Source of the DNA: Pseudomonadota bacterium
GTDB lineage: Bacteria > Desulfobacterota > Desulfovibrionia > Desulfovibrionales > Desulfovibrionaceae
NCBI GenBank assembly: GCA_018822065.1
Contig: JAHJKV010000410.1
Location: forward strand, 1-7,581
Direction of reading: 5' to 3'
Length of the DNA: 7,581 nt
Shown: in pieces, positions 1 through 5,539 of the stretch
How the letters are laid out: the number at the start of each line of letters is the position of its first letter
How positions within the stretch are numbered: position 1 is the first letter of the stretch
The notes under the pieces: model-generated
The model's database searches: none
Seen by the model: only the letters and a program-made list of their open reading frames with translations
Told to the model about the DNA's origin: nothing
Position numbers and translations under genes: made by a program

Positions 1-431
1 AGCCGTTGTTTCCAGCCGCCGGAGAGGGCCCCGGCCAGGTGGTTGACGTACCGCTCAAGCCCCATGCGCTCGATGGTTTCGTCCACGGCCTCCCGGATGT
101 CCGGCAGGCTGTAAACTCGGGCCATGAATTCCAGGTTTTCGCGCACTGTCAGGTCCTCATAAAGGCTGAAGCGCTGGGCCATGTAGCCCACCTGGGGCTT
201 GATGGTCCGGGACTCGGTCTGGATGTCCAGGCCCAGGCAGGTGCCGGAGCCTGCATCGGGCCGGAGCAGCCCGCAGAGCATGCGGATGAAGGTGGTCTTG
301 CCTGAGCCGTTGGGACCGAGGAAGCCGAAGATCTCGCCCCGGTGCACGCGCATGTCCAGGCCGTTGACCACGGTGCGGCCATCAAAGATCTTGGTAAGGC
401 CGGTGACGTCTATCACGTAGTCGTTTTCCAC
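1..431 (-). CDS. ABC-2 type exporter ATP-binding protein, YbhF-like (C-terminal part outside window)
   Basis: This is the nucleotide-binding subunit of an ABC exporter; it would hydrolyse ATP on the cytoplasmic face to drive membrane permeases not in the window. The first 143 codons are visible. The Walker A motif GPNGSGKTT is at residues 39-47, the Q-loop region GYMAQRFSLYEDL at 82-94, and the signature LSGGWKQR at 136-143 ends at the window edge. The GGWKQR signature form is typical of the YbhF/DrrA/CcmA-like group. Walker B, the switch histidine and any second ATPase domain, as E. coli YbhF has, lie outside. The start is GTG at 431-429: AGGAG sits 6 bases upstream and overlaps the TAG stop of the adaptor gene, so translation is probably coupled. 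The substrate cannot be read from the sequence; drug or other small-molecule export is inferred from the HlyD and TetR neighbours. Confidence 0.93.
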   Translation of the reverse strand, partial: MENDYVIDVTGLTKIFDGRTVVNGLDMRVHRGEIFGFLGPNGSGKTTFIRMLCGLLRPDAGSGTCLGLDIQTESRTIKPQVGYMAQRFSLYEDLTVRENLEFMARVYSLPDIREAVDETIERMGLERYVNHLAGALSGGWKQR

Positions 432-440
432 GGCGCGCTC

Positions 441-1424
441 CTATTCTCCGGCCTGATCCACTTTTCTGGTCTGATCCGCCAGGGTCACATCCACGGGTTG
501 GCCGACGCGCAGCTCGGTCGTGTGGCCGGGGGCGGGCCGGGCTTCCACCAGATAGACCAGCTTGGCCCGGTTCTGGCTGGAATAGATCACTGGCGGGGTG
601 AACTCGGCCTCGGGCTTGATGTAGCTTACGGTGGCTGGAATTGGGGCTGGGCCACCATCGAAGGTCACCAGCACGGCCTGGCCTGGAGCAAGGGTTCCGG
701 CCAGGGGTTCGGGCACGTAGAAGATGATTTTGATGTTCTCCGGCGGCAGCAGCGAGACCACGGGCATGCCCCCGCCTACCCATTCGCCGCGTTCGTAGAA
801 GGTGTCGAAGACCAGTCCGGCCATGGGTGCGGACTGGCGTTTTTGGTCCAGATTCCAGCGGACCTGATCCAGCTTGGCCCGGGCTGCCTCCACGACGGCT
901 TCGGCTCCGGCCACTTCGTCGGTGCGCCCGCCCAGTCTGGCCGTGGCCAGTTCCGCCTGAATCCGGTTCACGGTCTGTCTTGTCCGGTTGTATTCGTTGC
1001 GCGCCCGGTCCGATTCCTCCTGGGAGATGGTCTGCTCGGCCAGTAATGTCTTTTTGCGCTCATAATCCGTGCGAGCGTATTCCAGGCTGGAACGGGCCTC
1101 CCGCAACTGGGCTTCGATTGCCGCAAGTTCGCTGGGACGTCTTCCCTTGCCCAGGTTGTCCAGGGCTCGTTCGGCCTGAAGCATGTTTTGTTCCGCCTCG
1201 ATTACGGCAGCCGTCTCAAAGGCATTCTCCAGGGAAAAGAGCGGGATTCCGGCCTCCACCTGGGTGCCGCGATGAACGTCGAGGGTGAGCAGTTGTCCGG
1301 GCAGGGGCGCGGCAACCAGGACGAACTCGCCTTCGACCCAGCCTTGATAGCTGCTGTTGTCGCCGGAGCATCCCCCCAGCAGGAGGAGCGCTGCACCGAG
1401 CAGCAATCCAAAGCGAAGATTCAT
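441..1424 (-). CDS. HlyD/YbhG-type periplasmic adaptor lipoprotein of ABC exporter
   Basis: A 327-residue membrane-fusion (periplasmic adaptor) protein that would link an inner-membrane ABC exporter to an outer-membrane channel. It starts with a lipoprotein signal peptide: basic Arg4, a hydrophobic run, then the lipobox LGGC with acylated Cys19. Two lipoyl half-motifs (about residues 27-67 and 198-227) flank a long Glu/Arg/Ala-rich alpha-hairpin coiled coil (about 70-195). A beta-barrel domain follows, with the segment IIFYVPEPL. I chose the ATG at 1424 over one 13 codons upstream because GGGAGG lies 5 bases before it, the lipobox is then correctly placed, and the ATG overlaps the repressor stop as ATGA. 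The order TetR-HlyD-ATPase matches the cecR-ybhGFSR class of E. coli. Family assignment is strong; the exported substrate is unknown. Confidence 0.93.
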   Translation of the reverse strand: MNLRFGLLLGAALLLLGGCSGDNSSYQGWVEGEFVLVAAPLPGQLLTLDVHRGTQVEAGIPLFSLENAFETAAVIEAEQNMLQAERALDNLGKGRRPSELAAIEAQLREARSSLEYARTDYERKKTLLAEQTISQEESDRARNEYNRTRQTVNRIQAELATARLGGRTDEVAGAEAVVEAARAKLDQVRWNLDQKRQSAPMAGLVFDTFYERGEWVGGGMPVVSLLPPENIKIIFYVPEPLAGTLAPGQAVLVTFDGGPAPIPATVSYIKPEAEFTPPVIYSSQNRAKLVYLVEARPAPGHTTELRVGQPVDVTLADQTRKVDQAGE

Positions 1425-2038
1425 GATGACCTCCCAGGAGCCGCGATCATGACGCGGAAGCATTCCCAGTTTCGGGTGACCTGGCCCTCCAGATCGAAGT
1501 CGCCAAGTCGGATGAAATACATGTGGGCGGGCAGCAGCATCTGACCGAGGAAGAGGACCGCCAGGTCGGCGGCCGGGAGATCCGCCCGGATGCCCCCCTG
1601 CTCCTGGCCTCGCTCCATCATTCCCATGACACCTTGTATCATGGCGTTCTGGGTCTGGACCAGCATTTCACGAAACGGGCTGTCCTTGGACGCAATGTCC
1701 TCTGAGAACAGGATGCGCGGCGTGGCGCGGTGTTCCAAGATAATGGCCAGGTGGCGTCGCAGGAATCCCTCCAGTCCGCTGAGGGGGTCAGGGTCGGCAA
1801 TGGAGCGGAGCAGATTCTGCCTTGTCTTGCCGCGCAGCAGGTCGAACGCGCCCTGCAACATCTCGTTGCGACCGGCGAAGTGGCGGTAGATGGCGGAAGG
1901 GACCAACCCGACAGCCTCGGCCACGGCAGCGATGGTCACGCCGCGCAGGCCATCTTCAGCCAGGGTCAAGGCGGCCAGGGATATCTGCTCCCGTCGGTCG
2001 TCTCCGCTCATGCGGGGTCGTGGGTTCTTCACAGTCAT
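1421..2038 (-). CDS. TetR-family transcriptional repressor of the exporter operon (CecR-like context)
   Basis: A 205-residue TetR/AcrR-family regulator. The N-terminal helix-turn-helix lies at about residues 16-62, with the family pattern VTIAAVAEAVGLVPSAIYRHF in which the recognition helix ends in the typical YRHF. The remaining helical part should bind an inducer and dimerise; it is Met-rich around residues 120-145 and looks like an ordinary C-terminal ligand domain. The ATG at 2038 has AGAGGG 6 bases upstream. A second Met at residue 10 is possible but has no better SD. The gene is first in the operon and overlaps the adaptor by 4 bases. A palindrome over the promoter immediately upstream suggests that it represses itself and the exporter until a substrate binds. 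The ligand is unknown. Confidence 0.93.
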   Translation of the reverse strand: MTVKNPRPRMSGDDRREQISLAALTLAEDGLRGVTIAAVAEAVGLVPSAIYRHFAGRNEMLQGAFDLLRGKTRQNLLRSIADPDPLSGLEGFLRRHLAIILEHRATPRILFSEDIASKDSPFREMLVQTQNAMIQGVMGMMERGQEQGGIRADLPAADLAVLFLGQMLLPAHMYFIRLGDFDLEGQVTRNWECFRVMIAAPGRSS

Positions 2039-2054
2039 TCGGGGCCCTCTTTGT

Positions 2055-2080
2055 TTGTGAATGTGAATTCACATTTACAA
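2055..2080. promoter_or_regulatory. Probable TetR operator: 26-bp palindrome over the promoter
   Basis: The two 13-base halves read TTGTGAATGTGAA and TTCACATTTACAA. They are complementary at every position but one (2059/2076), centred between 2067 and 2068 on GAATTC. This size and symmetry suit a TetR-family dimer. The site begins 17 bp upstream of the repressor ATG and covers the -10 region and likely transcription start, so binding would block RNA polymerase. Assignment to this repressor is inferred from proximity. Confidence 0.82.
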
Positions 2081-2099
2081 CACAGGGCGAGATTGTCAA
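2072..2099 (-). promoter_or_regulatory. Sigma-70 type promoter of the TetR-exporter operon
   Basis: On the minus strand a perfect -35 TTGACA lies at 2099-2094. A weak -10 TAAATG at 2077-2072 follows after a 16-base spacer. The -10 lies inside the palindromic operator. The strong -35 and poor -10 suit a repressible promoter. The exact -10 hexamer is uncertain. Confidence 0.6.
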
Positions 2100-2137
2100 G
2101 GGAGAGGGATGAGCGGTACCAAAAAGTTTGGCAATTA

Positions 2138-2162
2138 AAAAGGGGGGTATCGCCCCCCTTTT
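2138..2162 (-). terminator. Rho-independent terminator after the glycosyltransferase gene
   Basis: The arms AAAAGGGGGG (2138-2147) and CCCCCCTTTT (2153-2162) pair perfectly around the 5-base loop TATCG. On the minus strand the stem is followed by TTTTTAATT (counting the end of the arm), as an intrinsic terminator needs. It lies about 95 bases after the glycosyltransferase stop codon and upstream of the TetR promoter, so it insulates the two minus-strand transcription units. The A/T symmetry would let it work in both directions. Confidence 0.85.
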
Positions 2163-2256
2163 CAGGATTCTTTATGGAATGGTTGGAGAACAGCGAGCTG
2201 TGGGGTGTTTGACACTTGTGCCTACAGCACCCTCGAAACCGCGAACGCCGTTGGTT

Positions 2257-3870
2257 TTAGGCTTGTTTGAGTTGCCAGATCGGGGCTTCTGGTTGTTCTT
2301 GGGGAGAGAGGGTATGGGGTATGGGCTCCGTGGAATTGACCAGGGGGAGGAGAATGACTTCGGAAGCCGTGAAAGTGGGCGACTTTTGAAAAAAAGCCTT
2401 CCCTGTGGTCAGGTCGGTCAAGGCGTTGTTTGGTTTCGGGGCAGCGATGTTCCGGGTGAGCCAGCCGTTTTTATGCGGGGTCAAGAGCGCGTAAAAGCTG
2501 ACCCAGGACAGGCAAAACAGCATGAAAATGGAATATGGAAACGCCCAAAGACAGGCAATGGATCGGTGACGGAGCAGGTAGAAAAAGGCGGGGATGAGCG
2601 AGGCGAAGAAGACGCCAAGGAACAGGCTGTAGATCGTGGTCACTGGCCAGGAGATCAGGGCGATCACCAAACCCAGTTTTCCGACTTCGGTCATGATCAT
2701 CCGCACCCATTGATGGGCCAGATCCACCTGCGCCCCAAGCACGGATTCCGGTCGAAAACGGGTGAATCCGAAGCGTGAGAAGGCGATGGTCTCGCGGATG
2801 TTGGAACGGGCCCAGCGGAGCAGCATCTTGCAGAGGCCGCGATATTCGACAGGCACGTTGGTGTAGACCACGGCGTCGCTCTGGAAGTGGACGAGCCGGC
2901 CTTCCTTGAGGATCAGGTTGGTCATGGCCCGGTCTTCGCCGATATTGGCAGGGCGGCCCATGAAGGTCTGGTGCAGCCACTTTTCCCGAATCTTGGTCAC
3001 CACGCTGTGATCATAGGCTGACAGGGCTCCCGGTGTGCAGACGACCGTATTGATACTGCTCTGGGCAGCCCGGATGAAATCGAAGGAATAGGTGAAGGCG
3101 ACGTCCAGCATTTTGGGGATGAGCCCTTGATTGGTGTTCATTACCCGCACATTGCCAGCCACAGCGCCGACGCGGGGGTTTCTGCAAAACACGCTGATCA
3201 TGTTTCGCAGGGTCGTTGGCGCGACTTCAGAATCGGAATCAATAGTGACCAGGATCTCACCTTTGGCTCGCAGAAAACCGTGATTCAAGGCATGCCGTTT
3301 GCCCTGGTTTTTCGGGCTGCGGATCAGCTCCACTTTTGTGCCGAGCTCCCGGCGTCCCTGCTGCATCCAATACCAGGTGTCATCCTTGCTCCCGTCGTCA
3401 ACGCAGATCACCTGCAGCTTTTCAGCCGGATAATCGCTTAAAAAGACGCTGTGCAGGGTGTCGAGCACTTGCCTGCCTTCATTATATGCAGGGATGATCA
3501 CAGTGCAGCTCTTGAGTTCGTCATCGTTGCAGGCCTGGGCGGGCCGGTACATCATCACCAGCACAATGCGCCAGACAAGCACACTGAGATTCAGGAAGAG
3601 CAGCAAGAAAATGCCGTTCTTCCAGACAGGATTCCGGGGGATATCCTTCAGAAATCCAAAGTCCCCGGAGTACGTCATGTAGTTGATGACGACGACCGTA
3701 GCCAGCACGATCAAGCTGATCGCCAGGAAACATTTCTTCCAGCCAGGAACACCCGTGGGCACCGGTTTTACAGGTTGAGCGGAATAATCTGCACCTGCTT
3801 GACAATGAATGGCGGGGTGAACCGAGGATATCTTGCCCATTGAATTTATCTTTTCCTTTGGAATATTCAT
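2257..3870 (-). CDS. Membrane GT2 processive glycosyltransferase (hyaluronan/NodC-like)
   Basis: A 537-residue inner-membrane family 2 glycosyltransferase, expected to build a beta-linked polysaccharide from a UDP-sugar on the cytoplasmic face and thread it through its own membrane domain. In order: a 45-residue polar N-terminal tail; membrane segments at about 47-66 and 86-107; the GT-A domain with VIIPAYNEG (124-132), VDDGS (157-161), DSDSE (211-215, metal-binding DxD) and TPGALSAYD (279-287); GEDR (311-314), with the catalytic-base Asp in the position of GDDR in hyaluronan synthases; then MLLRW (349-353) where QxxRW is expected; then two or more C-terminal membrane segments (about 398-433, 437-463) and a polar tail. 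The usual Gln is Met. No partner gene is adjacent, so the polymer is unknown. The start is uncertain: ATG 3870 has no SD, and the in-frame ATG at 3840 has only AAGGA 13 bases away. A stop codon excludes anything further upstream. Confidence 0.9.
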   Translation of the reverse strand: MNIPKEKINSMGKISSVHPAIHCQAGADYSAQPVKPVPTGVPGWKKCFLAISLIVLATVVVINYMTYSGDFGFLKDIPRNPVWKNGIFLLLFLNLSVLVWRIVLVMMYRPAQACNDDELKSCTVIIPAYNEGRQVLDTLHSVFLSDYPAEKLQVICVDDGSKDDTWYWMQQGRRELGTKVELIRSPKNQGKRHALNHGFLRAKGEILVTIDSDSEVAPTTLRNMISVFCRNPRVGAVAGNVRVMNTNQGLIPKMLDVAFTYSFDFIRAAQSSINTVVCTPGALSAYDHSVVTKIREKWLHQTFMGRPANIGEDRAMTNLILKEGRLVHFQSDAVVYTNVPVEYRGLCKMLLRWARSNIRETIAFSRFGFTRFRPESVLGAQVDLAHQWVRMIMTEVGKLGLVIALISWPVTTIYSLFLGVFFASLIPAFFYLLRHRSIACLWAFPYSIFMLFCLSWVSFYALLTPHKNGWLTRNIAAPKPNNALTDLTTGKAFFQKSPTFTASEVILLPLVNSTEPIPHTLSPQEQPEAPIWQLKQA

Positions 3871-3873
3871 AAC

Positions 3874-3894
3874 ATATTGTAATTTTCACAATAT
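3874..3894. repeat. Inverted repeat just upstream of the glycosyltransferase start
   Basis: ATATTGT (3874-3880) and ACAATAT (3888-3894) are perfect inverted copies separated by 7 bases. The repeat ends 4 bases before the ATG at 3870, exactly where a ribosome binding site would be expected and none is seen. It may be a protein operator or an mRNA stem over the initiation region. AT-richness raises the chance of coincidence. Confidence 0.45.
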
Positions 3895-3907
3895 ATTTAA
3901 AACTTCC

Positions 3908-3927
3908 CATTCATGAAAATATGAATG
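3908..3927. repeat. Second inverted repeat in the glycosyltransferase leader
   Basis: CATTCAT (3908-3914) and ATGAATG (3921-3927) are perfect inverted arms around 6 bases. The repeat lies just downstream of the possible promoter (3931-3960), where a repressor could act. Its half-site differs from that of the repeat at 3874-3894, so the two probably serve different factors, or one is chance. Confidence 0.45.
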
Positions 3928-3930
3928 TTG

Positions 3931-3960
3931 TTTAATCTGCTTACCGGGCTGAAAAGTCAA
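3931..3960 (-). promoter_or_regulatory. Possible promoter of the glycosyltransferase gene
   Basis: On the minus strand TTGACT (3960-3955) is followed after 18 bases by ATTAAA (3936-3931), about 60 bases before the first ATG. The -35 is good; the -10 matches TATAAT at only three positions. The surroundings are markedly AT-rich compared with the genes. The hexamer choice is tentative. Confidence 0.35.
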
Positions 3961-4191
3961 CAATTATTTTGTTAATGATTTTAAGAACATCGCTCATGTC
4001 GCGCACTTTGTTTGTAAAAAGATTGTAAAATCGTTCTGTTACGACGGCGGGTTTTGTATTCTTTCAATTGTAGGAAATTCATGATTTTGTTGGCAATCCG
4101 TGTTTCGCACCCCCCTGGGGGGAGACAGGCAGGCAAGACTGGTCTTCAGGACCTCGGATAGGTTTGCAACGCACTGTTCAGAGATTCTGAT
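3961..4191. other. Divergent intergenic region between the glycosyltransferase and the hgc genes
   Basis: No established gene is visible here. The left part is AT-rich and holds two TTGTAAAA copies 11 bp apart (4012-4019 and 4023-4030). A 26-codon reading frame (4081-4161) has a plausible AGGA SD. A 13-base run of six C, T and six G lies at 4110-4122, and a short inverted repeat AAGAC/GTCTT at 4135-4146. Minus-strand transcription of the glycosyltransferase and plus-strand transcription of hgc diverge from this stretch. No ArsR- or MerR-type regulator gene is present. Confidence 0.6.
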
Positions 4192-4220
4192 TTGACCGGA
4201 GCCTTCCCCGTTCTTATGGT
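4192..4220 (+). promoter_or_regulatory. Probable sigma-70 promoter of the hgc operon
   Basis: TTGACC (4192-4197, five of six consensus bases) and TATGGT (4215-4220, four of six) are spaced by exactly 17 bases. Transcription would start near 4227-4230, about 45 bases before the ATG of the cysteine-rich small gene. It is the best plus-strand match I found upstream of hgcA. The small gene, hgcA and hgcB would then form one transcript. Confidence 0.6.
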
Positions 4221-4231
4221 CTATCTGTGAT

Positions 4232-4254
4232 GCCGGGGTGAATTCCACTCCGGC
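4232..4254 (+). promoter_or_regulatory. Stem-loop at the predicted 5' end of the hgc transcript
   Basis: GCCGGGGTG (4232-4240) pairs with CACTCCGGC (4246-4254) through nine positions, one a G-T wobble, around the loop AATTC. It starts within about 5 bases of the predicted transcription start and ends before the SD at 4263-4267. No T-run follows, so it is not an intrinsic terminator. It could be a dimeric repressor operator or a 5' stabilising or regulatory RNA hairpin. Confidence 0.5.
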
Positions 4255-4273
4255 CAACCAATGAGGGAAGCAC

Positions 4274-4456
4274 ATGCCAGAAAAGAAGCTGCCCATGGCC
4301 TTTGGGGGCTGTGGATGCAATGAGGAAGAGGCGGCGGTCTGTGGATGCAGGGACGCTGCGGAGGAACGGGGGTTGGAGATGATCCGCAAAGCCCCGGACG
4401 ATGCGGTGTCTCCCGCCGAACTGGCCAAGTCCAAACAGGACGACAAGGGGTGCTGA
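4274..4456 (+). CDS. Cysteine-rich 60-residue small protein upstream of hgcA
   Basis: I do not recognise this family. The product has five cysteines: Cys13-Gly-Cys15, Cys23-Gly-Cys25 and a C-terminal Cys60, a CxC-x7-CxC arrangement suited to thiophilic metal binding. The two CysGlyCys units are encoded by 11-base direct repeats (CTGTGGATGCA at 4309-4319 and 4339-4349) exactly ten codons apart, pointing to an internal duplication. The rest is charged and helical-looking, with no signal peptide or membrane segment. GAGGG at 4264-4268 precedes the ATG by 5 bases, and an in-frame TGA at 4262 fixes this as the earliest start. It ends at TGA 4454-4456, 48 bases before and in the same frame as hgcA. 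A role in thiol, mercury or corrinoid handling for HgcAB is inferred from cysteines and position only. It is too short to be an ArsR regulator and has no helix-turn-helix. Confidence 0.72.
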   Translation: MPEKKLPMAFGGCGCNEEEAAVCGCRDAAEERGLEMIRKAPDDAVSPAELAKSKQDDKGC

Positions 4457-4504
4457 GGCCCCCCTCCGGGGCCCGGCTTCGGGCCTGATGACCGCCCAGG
4501 CTAT
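4457..4504 (+). other. Start-less open spacer between the small gene and hgcA, with GC-rich stem-loops
   Basis: In the shared frame these 16 codons read GPPPGPGFGPDDRPGY and contain no ATG, GTG, TTG, CTG or ATN codon. Two mutually exclusive stems can form: GGCCCC (4457-4462) with GGGGCC (4468-4473), or GGCCCG (4470-4475) with CGGGCC (4480-4485) around the loop GCTT. No T-run follows either one, so they are not typical terminators. They could affect ribosome passage from the TGA to hgcA. Confidence 0.55.
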
Positions 4505-5530
4505 GTGGTCCTCCCCTTTGTGGAGGGGTTTTACGATACGCCTGCTGGACGTGTTCCCCAGATCAAGGACAGCCTTGCGCTCCGGGATCATTGGGGATCG
4601 GTTCGTTGCCGCATCGGTCTGCGAACCGACTACACGGTCCAGCCAGGACTCTACCGCCTGGGCGGGGCCGGGGCCGATTCGCCGGTGGTCATCACCGCCA
4701 ATTACAAACTGACCTTTGACACGGTCCGAGCCAGCCTGCGTGGAGTGGACTGTTGGTTGCTCATTGTGGATACCGACGGCATCAACGTCTGGTGTGCGGG
4801 CGGCAAGGGACGGTTCACTGCCGAAGGGATCGCCGAAATAGTGCGGGCAAGCGGGTTGGAACGGGTCGTTTCTCATCGCGAACTGGTCCTGCCCCAACTC
4901 TCGGCCAACGGGGTCAGCGCCAATGCCCTCTGGAAACTGTGCGGGTTCAAGGGGGGGTTCGGCCCCATACGCGCCGAGGATATCGCGCCCTATCTCGCCC
5001 ATGGCGCGGACGAATCCATGCGTTGGGTCACCTTCACCCTGGCCGAGCGCCTGGTCCTGGCTCCCCTGGAGGTCGCCCTTGCCCTGAAATGGGTGGCCCT
5101 GGTGTGCGGTGTGGGCTTTGTGCTGTCCGGGATCGGGCCGGAGATATTCTCGCTCTCCGCGGCTTGGCAGCGTGGCCTGCTTGTTGTCTATGCTACCCTT
5201 ACGGGCCTGCTGGTGGGGGCGCTGGCCACCCCGGCTCTGCTCCCCTGGCTACCCGGCAGGAGCTTCGCCTTCAAGGGTGCGGTGGCCGGGCTGGTCGCGG
5301 CCCTGGTCGTTCTGGCACCACTCGCCTGGGGCAGGGCGTCTCTGCTTGAATATGCCATCCTCGTAACCTGGGCCACGGTCTGGTCCTCGTATATGTGTAT
5401 GAATTTTACCGGTTCCACCCCGTTCACCTCCCCTACAGGAGTAGAGCGGGAGATGCGCCGGGCTATTCCCTGGCAACTGGGCGCGATCATGCTGTCGATT
5501 GCCGCCTGGATCGCCGTCCCTTTTTTCTAG
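4505..5530 (+). CDS. hgcA: HgcA, corrinoid methyltransferase protein of mercury methylation
   Basis: HgcA transfers a methyl group from its corrinoid cofactor to Hg(II), making methylmercury. It is inserted in the cytoplasmic membrane with the corrinoid domain facing the cytosol. The diagnostic cap-helix motif NVWCAGGK is at residues 94-101; Cys97 is the lower cobalt ligand, equivalent to Cys93 in strain ND132. The corrinoid domain spans about 1-175, including VVSHRELVLPQL (121-132) and the GPIRAEDI segment (153-160). Five hydrophobic segments follow (about 196-212, 225-248, 258-275, 282-302, 320-341), as known for HgcA. At 341 residues the length suits the family. The annotated start is GTG at 4505, the first start codon after the upstream TGA. 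Its SD (AGG at 4498) is weak, and the preceding DDRPGY codons look protein-like, so the true N-terminus is unsettled. hgcB follows after 9 bases. Confidence 0.95.
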   Translation: MVLPFVEGFYDTPAGRVPQIKDSLALRDHWGSVRCRIGLRTDYTVQPGLYRLGGAGADSPVVITANYKLTFDTVRASLRGVDCWLLIVDTDGINVWCAGGKGRFTAEGIAEIVRASGLERVVSHRELVLPQLSANGVSANALWKLCGFKGGFGPIRAEDIAPYLAHGADESMRWVTFTLAERLVLAPLEVALALKWVALVCGVGFVLSGIGPEIFSLSAAWQRGLLVVYATLTGLLVGALATPALLPWLPGRSFAFKGAVAGLVAALVVLAPLAWGRASLLEYAILVTWATVWSSYMCMNFTGSTPFTSPTGVEREMRRAIPWQLGAIMLSIAAWIAVPFF

Positions 5531-5539
5531 GAGCCACGC

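Noticed and set aside
342..1046. Long plus-strand open frame opposite the adaptor gene (234 codons), and others at 827-1288 and 1188-1544
   Set aside because: They lie entirely antisense to a convincing HlyD-type protein. Their translations are rich in His, Gly and Gln, as complements of GC-rich coding DNA are, with no domain and no SD.
2128..2778. Plus-strand open frame of 216 codons opposite the glycosyltransferase 3' end
   Set aside because: It crosses the intrinsic terminator and the antisense of a real membrane domain; the composition is charged and low in hydrophobic residues, typical of a shadow frame.
4090..4108. Sigma-54 like GG...GC pair (TTGGCA ... TTTCGC)
   Set aside because: GG and GC are separated by 13 bases instead of the 10 that sigma-54 promoters need.
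4110..4122. CCCCCC-T-GGGGGG run as a terminator
   Set aside because: It has no adequate loop unless the inner pairs open, and no T-run on either side.
4274..4456. Truncated ArsR regulator, since ArsR-like genes occur near hgcAB in some strains
   Set aside because: The product has no helix-turn-helix or ArsR dimer helices, and upstream frames show no remnant of one.
4470..4485. Intrinsic terminator between the small gene and hgcA
   Set aside because: The stem is good but is followed by TGATGACC with no T-run, so transcription should continue into hgcA.
4214..5002. Minus-strand open frame of 262 codons over the hgc region
   Set aside because: It is antisense to the small gene and the best-conserved part of hgcA. 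It contains no recognisable motif and has no promoter or SD.
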